Shown here piece after piece: positions 7,166 through 14,342 of a DNA stretch of 23,183 nt. The DNA is taken from IMG/VR virus record IMGVR_UViG_3300042938_000602, positions 1 to 23,183 of that record. One strand, written 5' to 3'. The DNA comes from a virus. Both the position numbers and the translations under genes were made by a program. Each line of letters begins with the position of its first letter. Position 1 is the first letter of the stretch. The notes under the pieces are model-generated. The model saw nothing but the letters and a program-made list of their open reading frames with translations, did no database searches and had not been told where the DNA came from.

Positions 7166-7583
7166 TTATTACAATCGAATATATACTTCCGATCTTCGTG
7201 ATTTGGCACAATCTTTGATCGACACTTGGGAAGAATCAAACAACCCAAAATTGCAAGAATGGATTCCAGCACCACCGAAGCCAGCGCCAAATGCAATTTG
7301 GGATAATGGTCAATGGGTCATCCCCCCACCGCCTTCGTGGACAGCAGAAGAATGGTTGAACAAGGAAGGATACAATTCAACCGGACTTGTGACGCTTCTT
7401 GATTTGAGCGGGCAACTAATTTCAGCAGGCAAATCCTCGCCAAAACTGACGGCAGTTAAGGGTTGGACGGATGGGATGATCGCCGCATACGCGGCAGATC
7501 AGTCGCCGCGAAGCGATTGGACGAATGCCCCATTCGGATTCACAGAAACAACGCAAGAAGCAATCGCAATATTGAACTCCTAA
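7158..7583 (+). CDS. Hypothetical virion-associated protein
   Basis: This 141-aa protein is not recognised as a whole. Residues about 35-60 are proline and tryptophan rich (PAPPKPAPNAIWDNGQWVIP, then PPPSWTAEEW), which looks like a flexible linker. The C-terminal third (AVKGWTDGMIAAYAADQS, then TQEAIAIL) is helical and resembles short C-terminal pieces of other phage small structural proteins. The gene overlaps the end of the LamG gene by 8 nt and is followed after 4 nt by the next ORF, so it belongs to the same block. Acting as an adaptor or chaperone for the LamG protein is possible but unproven. Confidence 0.65.
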   Translation: MPNYYNRIYTSDLRDLAQSLIDTWEESNNPKLQEWIPAPPKPAPNAIWDNGQWVIPPPPSWTAEEWLNKEGYNSTGLVTLLDLSGQLISAGKSSPKLTAVKGWTDGMIAAYAADQSPRSDWTNAPFGFTETTQEAIAILNS

Positions 7584-7587
7584 ATAT

Positions 7588-8151
7588 ATGGCAAACGAAT
7601 TAAATACAGCACAACCGGCAACAGGTCTCACGGTAACGGCTCAACTCTTTAACTCTGGAATCACGGTTGGGTCGGCGATAACTTGCGCGGAGATTGGAAC
7701 AACTCGTTTTTATACTGGCAATATGCCAGCGATTACAGCAGGGACATATCAAGTCGCTTTCTATAATTCCACAACTCCTATTGCCAGCGGCTCGATTGCG
7801 TGGAATGGATCGGCTGAGATTCTTGTGAATGATCTTTCAACTGCCACAACCGCAGGGACGGCAATAGCCGTAAGATCGGAGCTTGGGGTTGAGCTTGGGC
7901 GCATTGATGTTGCAACTTCTAGTAGACTTGCCAGCGCGTCATACACAACGCCACCAACCGCAGCAGCAAATGCAAGTGCCACCCGAACCGAACTCGCGCC
8001 AGAACTCACGGAGATCACCGAGGTTCACGCAATCCACGGGCTCGACATTGCCAATGCTTTGACCGTCACACCAACTCAGCGATCAGCCGGGGCAATTACG
8101 CAAGCGATCACCGGTGACGGAACTACGAATACGGTTGTTACTCGGATTTAA
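7588..8151 (+). CDS. Conserved phage protein with beta N-domain
   Basis: This 187-aa protein has two parts. Residues about 10-75 are beta-rich (LTVTAQLFNSG, GTTRFYTGNMPAITAGTYQV), like a small immunoglobulin-like or jelly-roll domain. Residues about 95-187 contain a conserved string seen in many phage late proteins, to my memory (VELGRIDVATSSRLASASY, then LAPELTEITEVHAIHGLDI, ending NTVVTRI). The second half resembles helical stalk segments of short fibres. No signal peptide or enzyme motif is visible. It lies in the six-gene block between portal and protease. Fibre, spike or head decoration are all possible. Confidence 0.68.
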   Translation: MANELNTAQPATGLTVTAQLFNSGITVGSAITCAEIGTTRFYTGNMPAITAGTYQVAFYNSTTPIASGSIAWNGSAEILVNDLSTATTAGTAIAVRSELGVELGRIDVATSSRLASASYTTPPTAAANASATRTELAPELTEITEVHAIHGLDIANALTVTPTQRSAGAITQAITGDGTTNTVVTRI

Positions 8152-8154
8152 AGC

Positions 8155-8625
8155 ATGATCGCATCCTTGCTCATTGCAACGCAAGGCTTGCTGGCAAGCC
8201 CGACACCGCTTTCAATCGGCGTGCAAGGGCTATTGGTGGCGCAAATCGCGCCTCCAATCTCACCGACTGATCTCCCTGGAGGCGGTGGCGGGGAGAGATT
8301 ACGCAAAGACACTATCGTTAGCGTTCGCGGGAACAAAATCCGAATCACTTGCCATGCTCCGAGCATAGAAGTTTCATCGTCATTTAAAGTCAAAGGATGT
8401 CGGACAGGAGTAAATCTCAGCGGAGTCGGCATTGATTGCTTTGCGATGGTGGAAGCAACAGGAACTCGAACGCATTTGTGCTCATCGAGGGTGCGGCAAA
8501 GAATATCCACGTCATTCGAGATTGTGGGGTGCGCTCCAGATGACGAGGCGCAAATCATGGCCGTTGTGCAGTCGGCACTTGAGCAGCAAATTCTTGATGA
8601 AATCGTCAATCAATACTCGGATTAA
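8155..8625 (+). CDS. Hypothetical virion-associated protein
   Basis: This 156-aa protein is not recognised. The first 35 residues are hydrophobic and small (LLIATQGLLASP, VQGLLVAQIAPP). A glycine run follows (PGGGGGE, residues about 41-47), then a beta-rich part with several cysteines (ITCHAP, VKGCRTG, IDCFAM, LCSSR, VGCAP), and a helical acidic C-terminus (AVVQSALEQQILDEIVNQ). Opening and spacing resemble the preceding genes of the block, and it begins 3 nt after their last stop. The cysteines could be structural, but pairing cannot be judged. It is the last gene before the capsid protease and its TTGACA-type leader. Confidence 0.62.
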   Translation: MIASLLIATQGLLASPTPLSIGVQGLLVAQIAPPISPTDLPGGGGGERLRKDTIVSVRGNKIRITCHAPSIEVSSSFKVKGCRTGVNLSGVGIDCFAMVEATGTRTHLCSSRVRQRISTSFEIVGCAPDDEAQIMAVVQSALEQQILDEIVNQYSD

Positions 8626-8628
8626 CTT

Positions 8629-8634
8629 TTGACA
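8629..8634 (+). promoter_or_regulatory. TTGACA element before the protease gene
   Basis: TTGACA lies 13 nt before the ATG at 8648 and four bases after the previous stop, in the context ACTTTTGACAT. The leader has no Shine-Dalgarno. It repeats the arrangement seen at 3131, 10903, 14318 and 17310. Confidence 0.4.
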
Positions 8635-8647
8635 TCCGCGCCTTCGC

Positions 8648-9505
8648 ATGGATGTCATCGAAGGCGTATCAATCATTTCAATCGGCGAAGCAAAGGGTCA
8701 CGGTCTCTACGTTGACGAGACAACTTTGATGCAAGTCAAAGAGTGCGCGGAGTCATACAAGGGCGGCGTCAAGGTCAATCTGGATCACGGTGCAGGCATC
8801 AAAGACATCGTCGGATTCGTGAACAATTTTCGCATCGTCGGTAAACAACTCTTGGGCGATCTCAACCTTCTCGAAACATCGCCAATGCGCGATTACGTGA
8901 TGGAGATTTCAAGCAAGTTGCCGGACACCTTCGGCATCAGCATCGCTTTTACGGGGCCGATCCGCGAAGTGGAGGGACTCGCCTTCGCAAGTTGCACCGA
9001 GCTTTACAGCGCAGACCTAGTGCAAACACCAGCCGCAAATGCGACCGGCTTGTTCTCATTCACAGCAAAGCAAGTTGACAAATTTTCCAAACAAATGGAA
9101 GACGCAACAATCGAAATCGAACCAAAGGAGGACGAGGTCAGCATCGCCGACATCGTTTCTCGTCTCGCAGCTCTCGAAACAGCCTTCGGCGACTACAAGA
9201 GCAAAATGGAAATGCCACCCGAAGAGATGGCAGCCGAGCCTATGAAGGAAGAGATGGCCGCTGAACTCAGTGCAATTTCCAAGCTCGAAGCCAAGCTCGA
9301 CACGATCATCTCCAACTTCGGCGCCGCCCCAGTTAAGGCTTCGGTAGTCGCAGAAGAAAAAGCCGAAGAGAAATTCGACTTGAAAGCGATCATCACCCAG
9401 AAGACCGAGGAACTCGGCAGCCGCACCGAAGCTATCCGTTTCGCAATGCGCAACCACCGCGAAGCCTACATTGAAGCCCGCGACAATAACCAACTCAACT
9501 TTTAA
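8648..9505 (+). CDS. Prohead protease-scaffold fusion
   Basis: This 285-aa protein probably matures the prohead and also acts as its scaffold. The N-terminal domain (residues about 1-130) has the order expected of a herpes/HK97-type assembly serine protease: His47 in NLDHGAG followed by VGFVNNF, Ser98 in FGISIAF, and an acidic residue in TELYSADLV (Glu118 or Asp123). The catalytic assignment is inferred from spacing. Residues about 150-250 are acidic and helical (EMPPEEMAAEPMKEEMAAEL, ISKLEAKLDTIISNF), like scaffold coiled coils, and the C-terminus (TEAIRFAMRNHREAYIEAR) may contact the capsid protein. In lambda these jobs are done by C and Nu3, whose coding regions overlap. The next two genes are decoration and capsid, which fits. 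Confidence 0.82.
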   Translation: MDVIEGVSIISIGEAKGHGLYVDETTLMQVKECAESYKGGVKVNLDHGAGIKDIVGFVNNFRIVGKQLLGDLNLLETSPMRDYVMEISSKLPDTFGISIAFTGPIREVEGLAFASCTELYSADLVQTPAANATGLFSFTAKQVDKFSKQMEDATIEIEPKEDEVSIADIVSRLAALETAFGDYKSKMEMPPEEMAAEPMKEEMAAELSAISKLEAKLDTIISNFGAAPVKASVVAEEKAEEKFDLKAIITQKTEELGSRTEAIRFAMRNHREAYIEARDNNQLNF

Positions 9506-9517
9506 TCCAACTAATTT

Positions 9518-9877
9518 ATGGCAACACAAAACGACAACGGTATTCGGAGCTTTAGCTTCGCATCCGCGATCACCGCGAACACGCTCGTCAACATATCGGG
9601 CGCAAACGCTGCGCAAGCAGCATCAACCGGCGCAAATGCTATCGGAGTCGTCCAGAATGACGTCGCCGCTGGTGCTCAAGGCGCTGTCAAACTTTTCTTC
9701 CCATCCCAGTTCGGCATCGTGTCCGCGATTGTGACAGCCGGTAACACCGTTTTTGCGGTGACCAGCGGTCTGATCCTCGGCACATACGCCAACGCTTCGA
9801 CCGTTACTCTCGGAGTTGCGATCAACAGCGGCGTTGCTGGCGACGTCGTCGAATACGTTCCTAAGTTCAACCAATAA
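9518..9877 (+). CDS. Head decoration protein (gpD / DUF2190-like)
   Basis: This 119-aa protein sits exactly between scaffold and capsid, where lambda has the head-stabilising protein gpD (110 aa). The sequence is rich in A, G, V, T and S, with a pattern common to decoration proteins: ITANTLVNISGAN, ANAIGVVQNDVAAGAQGAVK, then NASTVTLGVAINSGVAGDVV. Such proteins bind as trimers at the capsid threefold axes after expansion. The leader CTAATTTATG is A/T rich and lacks a Shine-Dalgarno. The call rests on size, place and composition; a direct gpD relationship versus the DUF2190 type is not resolved. Confidence 0.78.
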   Translation: MATQNDNGIRSFSFASAITANTLVNISGANAAQAASTGANAIGVVQNDVAAGAQGAVKLFFPSQFGIVSAIVTAGNTVFAVTSGLILGTYANASTVTLGVAINSGVAGDVVEYVPKFNQ

Positions 9878-9888
9878 TCTAACACACT

Positions 9889-10842
9889 ATGGCACTCTCA
9901 TACACAACCATCCGCGCTGATATTGCGCAGGCCGTTTTTGAAGGTCTTTCCAACAAAAACAATTTGTTCATCGGCACAGAAGTAATGCCCGTGTTCTCCT
10001 CAGACGTTCGCTCCGGCGCATATCTGAAGTTGAATCTCGGCGACTCCGAAGCCCTCAACGACGACGTTCTCAAGATCGCCGCTGGTGCTGGATATCCCCG
10101 CACAAGCCGCCGGTTCACGAGCGACTCGTTCGACGCTATCGAATACGGTCTCGAGGAAGTTCTTCCTGACTCTAACCGCCGCGATCTCGATAGATTCTTC
10201 GACACCGAAGTGAACATCGCCGCGATGTTGCTCCGCCAAATTCAAGTCAGCCACGAGGCTCGCGTTGCTTCCGCAGCATTCGCCGCCAACGGCCTGACAG
10301 CGATCAGCGCATCGGCAGCATACACCGACGCGAATATCACATCCTTTGACGTTCCAGGAGATGTCGCCGCAGCAAAGCTCGAACTCGCCAAGTATGGCGT
10401 TCTTGCCAACACCTTGATCATGTCAATGCCTTTGTTTGAGCGCATCCGCCGCTCCGCTAAAGTGCAGAATCAGTTCTTCGGCATTGTTCCTTCCGATCAA
10501 AGCCGTCTCCTGAGCGAAGGCGAAGTTGCCGCCGCTGTCGGAGTTGACCGCGTTCTCGTAGGCCGCGCACCAAAGAACACCGCCGCTAAGGGTCAGACCT
10601 ATGCCGGTGGATTCATCTGGAGCAACACCTATATGGCCCTCGCCAACACGGTTGGTGGAGAGTTCTCCGGTGGTGGATTCGGTCGCACGATCGTATGGGC
10701 TGCTGATAGTCCCGTGCCTTTCGTTTCCGAAACCTATCGTGACGAGGCCCGCCGCGCAGACGTTCTCCGCGTTCGTCAGAACTCGGCTGAGAAAGTCATC
10801 GACGGTTCCAGTATCATCCGCATCACGACTGGATACGTTTAG
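9889..10842 (+). CDS. Major capsid protein (lambda gpE-like)
   Basis: This 317-aa protein is the expected HK97-fold shell subunit. Length is near lambda gpE (341 aa) and it follows the decoration gene. Motifs visible include an N-terminal helix (YTTIRADIAQAVFEGLSN), FDAIEYGLEEVLPDSNRRDL in the region of the extended loop, LANTLIMSMPLFERIRRS in the A-domain, and the C-terminal VSETYRDEARRADVLRVRQN that I associate with gpE-type capsids. No N-terminal delta domain of the HK97 kind is present, which agrees with a separate scaffold. A strong terminator lies 24 nt after the stop, so this is the last gene of the shell block. It is probably the most abundant protein of the region. Confidence 0.9.
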   Translation: MALSYTTIRADIAQAVFEGLSNKNNLFIGTEVMPVFSSDVRSGAYLKLNLGDSEALNDDVLKIAAGAGYPRTSRRFTSDSFDAIEYGLEEVLPDSNRRDLDRFFDTEVNIAAMLLRQIQVSHEARVASAAFAANGLTAISASAAYTDANITSFDVPGDVAAAKLELAKYGVLANTLIMSMPLFERIRRSAKVQNQFFGIVPSDQSRLLSEGEVAAAVGVDRVLVGRAPKNTAAKGQTYAGGFIWSNTYMALANTVGGEFSGGGFGRTIVWAADSPVPFVSETYRDEARRADVLRVRQNSAEKVIDGSSIIRITTGYV

Positions 10843-10865
10843 GATTCCCCGCAAGTAAGCATCGG

Positions 10866-10900
10866 AAAAGCCACCTCGAAAGGGGTGGCTTTTTTGTTTT
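10866..10900 (+). terminator. Rho-independent terminator after the capsid gene
   Basis: A 10-bp stem, AAAAGCCACC (10866-10875) with GGTGGCTTTT (10884-10893), is followed by a T tract. It separates the capsid gene from the glycosyltransferase cassette and would lower its expression relative to capsid. Confidence 0.88.
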
Positions 10901-10902
10901 TG

Positions 10903-10908
10903 TTGACA
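10903..10908 (+). promoter_or_regulatory. TTGACA element before the glycosyltransferase cassette
   Basis: TTGACA lies 18 nt before the ATG at 10927 and directly after the capsid terminator T-run. It is the only signal seen between terminator and cassette. No -10 box follows at a usable distance before the start codon. Confidence 0.4.
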
Positions 10909-10926
10909 TATACTTCAAGAGTAAAC

Positions 10927-12600
10927 ATGAACCAAAAAAAGAAGCTGGTCGCAGGGCTTATCTGCGGCAACGAAGAACCGCGCATCGAGCGATGCGTGCA
11001 ATCACTCAAACAGATATGTGACGAGATTGTTGTCGTCCGCGCAATCGGAGCACTCAAGCCGGATCGCACTCTCGAAATTGCAAAAGAGCTAGGCTGCCAC
11101 GTTGACGAATATCTCAACTCGCCGCTAGTCGCAGACTGGGAGCATCTCGACAACTTCGGCGAGGCTAGGAACAAAGCATTCGCCAAGGCTTACGAACTGG
11201 CAGGGAAAGACGGATGGGTCATGTGGGCCGATTGTGACGATATCATTGAGCCGCACATGGTCGCGCCAACATTGGCCGCGCTTGAAGAATGCCCGCCAGA
11301 GCAGGATTGGATTCTTACCGATTATGTAATTCCAGAACAAGGCAAACGCGCACCGAGGGAGCGTTTCTTTCGTTACCAGACGGCTTGGTGGCATCGTCCG
11401 GTGCATGAGAACGCGCAGCCTACGAAGGACGTGCAGGTATATATGCGGCGCGATCTTGAAATCATACACCAACCGCCGATAGGTCATCGCAACAGCAGCG
11501 AACGGAATCGCAGAATCTTGATGCACCAAGACCGCATGACTTCTCACTTCAAATTTTATTTGCACTACGAGAATTTCATTGCAGGCAACAAGGAACTCGC
11601 CGCGAAATACGGCTCAGAGGCACTAGCCTTGACCGATCTCGACGGCGTCAACCGCTACGAGATTCTTTTAAACTGCGCCAACATTACGAGCGGAGAGACA
11701 TCGCTCAACCTAGCACGCAAGGCCAAGGCACTTGAGCCGAAACGCCGCGAAGCCTACGGACTTGAGGCCAGCATTCTGCTTGACGATAAAAAATATCAAG
11801 ATGCGTTGAAAGTGGTGGAAGAAATGCTCGAAGTGCCGACGCCTAAATTCCCGCAATGGACGCACCGAAAAGAGTGGTATGGATGGAAGGGCGATCAACT
11901 CTACGCTTGGACGCTCCGCCTTCTCGGACGCAACGAAGACGCCGAAGAGATCGAACGCGAGACGCTAGCAGGATCAAGCAAGCCAAAAATCTCACTCGTC
12001 CACGCAACGCGAGGACGGCCCGTGGAGGCCGTGCAATGTATGACGCTATGGTTGTCACGCGCAACGCACCCAGAGCGCGTGGAACACATCTTTGCGGTCG
12101 ATCACGATGACGCCACGGCAGACATTCTAAAACGCTTTCGATCCGTGACGCAAAAAGAGGGTGGTTTTTCCGTCGGAGCTTGGAATCTCGGAGCCGCGAA
12201 AGCGACTGGTGATATTATCATTCAGCTTTCGGATGATTGGGAATGCCCGCCAGGGTGGGATGAGATGATCGAAAATCGTCTCGACATTTCAAAACCTCAA
12301 GTTCTGCGGATTTCGGACGGATATAGAAAAGACGAATTACTATGCATGGCGATCTTAACGTGTAAATATTATGAGCAAAATGGACTATTTAACCCAAGAT
12401 TCCGAAACGTCTACAGCGACACCGACTTCACCTTTCGTGCCGCGAAAAATGGGGCGATTGTTGATGCTCGTGACATTAACATCGTTCATCATCACCCGTT
12501 TTTTGAGGAGCGTCCGCTCGATGCGACATATCAGCGTGGCAACGATCCTGCGGAATATACGCGGGCAAAGGAAATCTTCGACGAACTCCACCCGAAATGA
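10927..12600 (+). CDS. Two-domain glycosyltransferase (GT2-TPR-GT2)
   Basis: This 557-aa protein appears to carry two family-2-like glycosyltransferase domains. The first (residues about 5-200) begins LVAGLICGNEEPRIERCVQS, has EARNKA and the acidic WADCDD at 100-105, a likely metal and nucleotide-sugar site. Residues about 215-305 look like tetratricopeptide-type helices (SEALALTD, ARKAKALEPKRREAYGLEA, YQDALKVVEEML). The second domain (from about residue 354) begins ISLVHATRGRPVEAV, has SDDW at 435-438 and a later SDTDF near 497. A GTG at 10885 would extend the gene into the terminator stem, so the ATG at 10927 is chosen. Targets may be a virion protein, host surface glycan or DNA base; the sequence does not say which. 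Confidence 0.8.
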   Translation: MNQKKKLVAGLICGNEEPRIERCVQSLKQICDEIVVVRAIGALKPDRTLEIAKELGCHVDEYLNSPLVADWEHLDNFGEARNKAFAKAYELAGKDGWVMWADCDDIIEPHMVAPTLAALEECPPEQDWILTDYVIPEQGKRAPRERFFRYQTAWWHRPVHENAQPTKDVQVYMRRDLEIIHQPPIGHRNSSERNRRILMHQDRMTSHFKFYLHYENFIAGNKELAAKYGSEALALTDLDGVNRYEILLNCANITSGETSLNLARKAKALEPKRREAYGLEASILLDDKKYQDALKVVEEMLEVPTPKFPQWTHRKEWYGWKGDQLYAWTLRLLGRNEDAEEIERETLAGSSKPKISLVHATRGRPVEAVQCMTLWLSRATHPERVEHIFAVDHDDATADILKRFRSVTQKEGGFSVGAWNLGAAKATGDIIIQLSDDWECPPGWDEMIENRLDISKPQVLRISDGYRKDELLCMAILTCKYYEQNGLFNPRFRNVYSDTDFTFRAAKNGAIVDARDINIVHHHPFFEERPLDATYQRGNDPAEYTRAKEIFDELHPK

Positions 12601-12818
12601 ATAACCGACCAACACCAGATACAGATCAAAGGGCAGTTCCGCACATTGGGTTTTATTCATGCGCAACCGTTCCAGCTGAATTTGCGCGAAAACTTGAACG
12701 CGAGCGCGACGAGGCGCGGGATGCGTTGATGAAAATTGAAGATTTATTTATTGATGGGACTATCCCATCAAAATTGATGGGACAGATATTTGCGCAGACA
12801 AAGAAAACATGGGCCTAA
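12597..12818 (+). CDS. Small phage protein with coiled coil
   Basis: This 73-aa protein starts by ATGA overlap with the glycosyltransferase stop. After a polar N-terminus (NNRPTPDTDQRAVPHIGFYS) it has a charged helix (FARKLERERDEARDALMKIE, residues about 29-48) of the type common in small phage proteins. I recognise the general pattern (a short acidic leader, then ARKLERERDEA) from many phages, without a known function. It sits inside the glycosyltransferase cassette and the next ORF starts within or just after its end. Confidence 0.65.
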   Translation: MNNRPTPDTDQRAVPHIGFYSCATVPAEFARKLERERDEARDALMKIEDLFIDGTIPSKLMGQIFAQTKKTWA

Positions 12819-12832
12819 TTGGAAAAAACAAA

Positions 12833-13081
12833 ATGACAAACGAACAAATCAATATCGCAATCGCGAAATCGTGCGGGTGGGATCTTCTAGACATTCCCGA
12901 CTACTGCAATGACCTCAACGCGATGCACGAGGCGGAAAATTCAATACCTCATCCGTCTTATTTCTACCAATCCAATTTAACAGAATTATGCGGAGGAGAA
13001 AACCGAATCTACCGCGCAACCGCATCTCAACGCGCAGAGGCGTTTCTGCGAACACTCGGAAAATGGGAGGGCGCGAAATGA
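12833..13081 (+). CDS. ABA-sandwich-like small phage protein
   Basis: This 82-aa protein has features of the phage ABA sandwich domain family: MTNEQINIAIAKSCGW at the N-terminus, IPDYCNDLNAMHEAEN in the middle, and a C-terminal ATASQRAEAFLRTLGKWE. These small proteins are common in phages; their function is not established. The ATG at 12833 matches the usual family start. An in-frame ATG at 12809 would add eight residues and overlap the previous gene. The stop overlaps the next start (ATGA, 13078-13081). Within the cassette it may be a passenger rather than a glycan gene. Confidence 0.7.
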   Translation: MTNEQINIAIAKSCGWDLLDIPDYCNDLNAMHEAENSIPHPSYFYQSNLTELCGGENRIYRATASQRAEAFLRTLGKWEGAK

Positions 13082-13662
13082 ATAAGGAAGTCACTCTCAT
13101 CGTCTTTGAAGGCTTAAGGTCTAGGCACGAACAAAGCGGAAAATTATTTAAACACCTTTGCGGCTTGGGTGGATTCGGCGACGCCGTTTATATCGCCGAA
13201 GACTGCACCTATCAACAAGCGATGCACTGGGAACTAGGCCGCTTCGCGGACTATTTCGACACTTCGCACGCGCTCATCTGCACGCATGACGGCTTCATTG
13301 CAAATCCGCACTTGTGGCAGGATTCTTGGCTTGAATACGATATGCTAGGTGCGCCGTGGCCTGCGTCTTGGAACGTAGGGCATCGCGTCGGAAATACTGG
13401 CTTCACGCTCCAGAGCCAGAAATTCTTGCAAATGGCAGCAAAGGCCGAGCCGCTCTGGAAGGGCGAGGCTGGGGATGTTTTTTTGTGCAGGACAATGGAG
13501 CAAGGATTCCGCGACAATGGCATCAAATACGCGCCGGTGAGCGTAGCGGCGGCGTTCTCTTGGGAGCATTACGTTGAGGAAAACACGGCAGGGCCGGATC
13601 GTTCCTTCGGATTCCACGGGTGGGTGGCAGGGAAAACGCGAGAACAATACTACACGTTTTGA
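13078..13662 (+). CDS. DUF5672-type glycosyltransferase-like protein
   Basis: This 194-aa protein resembles DUF5672, a family found in glycan clusters and predicted to be glycosyltransferase-like. Landmarks are VTLIVFEGLRS at the start, CTHDGFIANPHLWQDSWLEY near residues 61-80, MLGAPWPASW, VGNTGFTLQSQKFL, and a C-terminal FGFHGW. The acidic pair usually needed by such enzymes may be in HDGF, but no standard DxD triplet is evident. It starts by ATGA overlap on the preceding ORF, and a longer GTG-type start would run through that gene. Its partners on both sides are glycosyltransferases, so a role in the same glycan reaction chain is inferred. Confidence 0.76.
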   Translation: MNKEVTLIVFEGLRSRHEQSGKLFKHLCGLGGFGDAVYIAEDCTYQQAMHWELGRFADYFDTSHALICTHDGFIANPHLWQDSWLEYDMLGAPWPASWNVGHRVGNTGFTLQSQKFLQMAAKAEPLWKGEAGDVFLCRTMEQGFRDNGIKYAPVSVAAAFSWEHYVEENTAGPDRSFGFHGWVAGKTREQYYTF

Positions 13663-14321
13663 ACATTCTCATCGTTTATCACTTGAGGCTCGGAGACATC
13701 GCACGTTGCTTACCGATAGCGAAGCATTTCGCGGATCAGGGACATAATGTGATGTTTGAATGCCTGCCCGAATATCACGGTCTTTTCGCGATGGTCGATT
13801 ACTGCAAGCCGCTTTACCCACAAAACGACCACAGCGGCTTTCATCGCATCATCAACTTGCAAATATGGCCGGACTTGCACGAAGATTTTTGCGCGAGTCC
13901 GCTAGGCTGGAGTGATTACGTTTACGGACTTTTCCCCGAAGGCAAGGACATCGACAGGCAGATTGTTCTCAACTCTCCTGCAATAGTCACACCGCCAGAA
14001 CTCAAGTCATGGGTTCTTTGTTTTCCGACTGGATACAGCCAGGATAAAAAGATCGACGTGCGGGACGTCATTACGGTCGCGCACCAAGTCGCAAACGGCA
14101 GGCCCGTGCTTTGCGCTGGGAAGGCTGCTCACGGCATGGCTGAGTTTGAAAGCATAGAATATATGTGCGCGTACATCCGAGACGCTAACGAGGTTGTCAC
14201 GATCAATACCAGCACAAGCATTCTTGCATCGGCACTTCGCAAAAGCTGGGTTCACATTTCAGATAGTCCGAAGCACGACTTCACGCATCCGAACCAGAGA
14301 CGTGTAGAGCGCAAGTTTTGA
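13659..14321 (+). CDS. Glycosyltransferase, heptosyltransferase-like (GT9/GT-B type)
   Basis: This 220-aa protein starts at a TTG at 13659 that overlaps the previous stop (TTGA). Read from there, it opens MNILIVYHLRLGDIARCLPI, close to the first strand and loop of family-9 (heptosyltransferase) enzymes, where RLGD is typical. The C-terminal part has TINTSTSILASALRKSW and HISDSPKHDF, like the nucleotide-sugar end of a GT-B fold (NTSTSH...). At 220 aa it is shorter than bacterial heptosyltransferases (about 320-350 aa), so it may be reduced. Starts further upstream would lie within the preceding gene. It closes the cassette, and its stop TGA lies within the next TTGACG element. Confidence 0.66.
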   Translation: MNILIVYHLRLGDIARCLPIAKHFADQGHNVMFECLPEYHGLFAMVDYCKPLYPQNDHSGFHRIINLQIWPDLHEDFCASPLGWSDYVYGLFPEGKDIDRQIVLNSPAIVTPPELKSWVLCFPTGYSQDKKIDVRDVITVAHQVANGRPVLCAGKAAHGMAEFESIEYMCAYIRDANEVVTINTSTSILASALRKSWVHISDSPKHDFTHPNQRRVERKF

Positions 14322-14323
14322 CG
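14318..14323 (+). promoter_or_regulatory. TTGACG element before the head-tail connector gene
   Basis: TTGACG, one base off TTGACA, contains the stop of the preceding gene and lies 19 nt before the ATG at 14343. The gap holds a perfect CCCAC/GTGGG hairpin (14329-14341) ending 1 nt before that ATG. Confidence 0.35.
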
Positions 14324-14328
14324 CATTA

Positions 14329-14341
14329 CCCACTTTGTGGG
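14329..14341 (+). repeat. Hairpin abutting a start codon
   Basis: CCCAC (14329-14333), loop TTT, and GTGGG (14337-14341) form a perfect 5-bp hairpin that ends one base before the ATG at 14343. It would place the start at the foot of a stem and could tune initiation of the connector gene. Confidence 0.45.
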
Positions 14342-14342
14342 A

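Noticed and set aside
8108-8117. Perfect palindrome TCACCGGTGA
   Set aside because: A single 10-bp palindrome inside a coding region is expected by chance in this length and no second copy was noticed.
10885-10926. GTG start for the two-domain glycosyltransferase
   Set aside because: It would begin inside the capsid terminator stem and translate the T-run as a hydrophobic leader. The ATG at 10927 gives the normal first strand of the enzyme.
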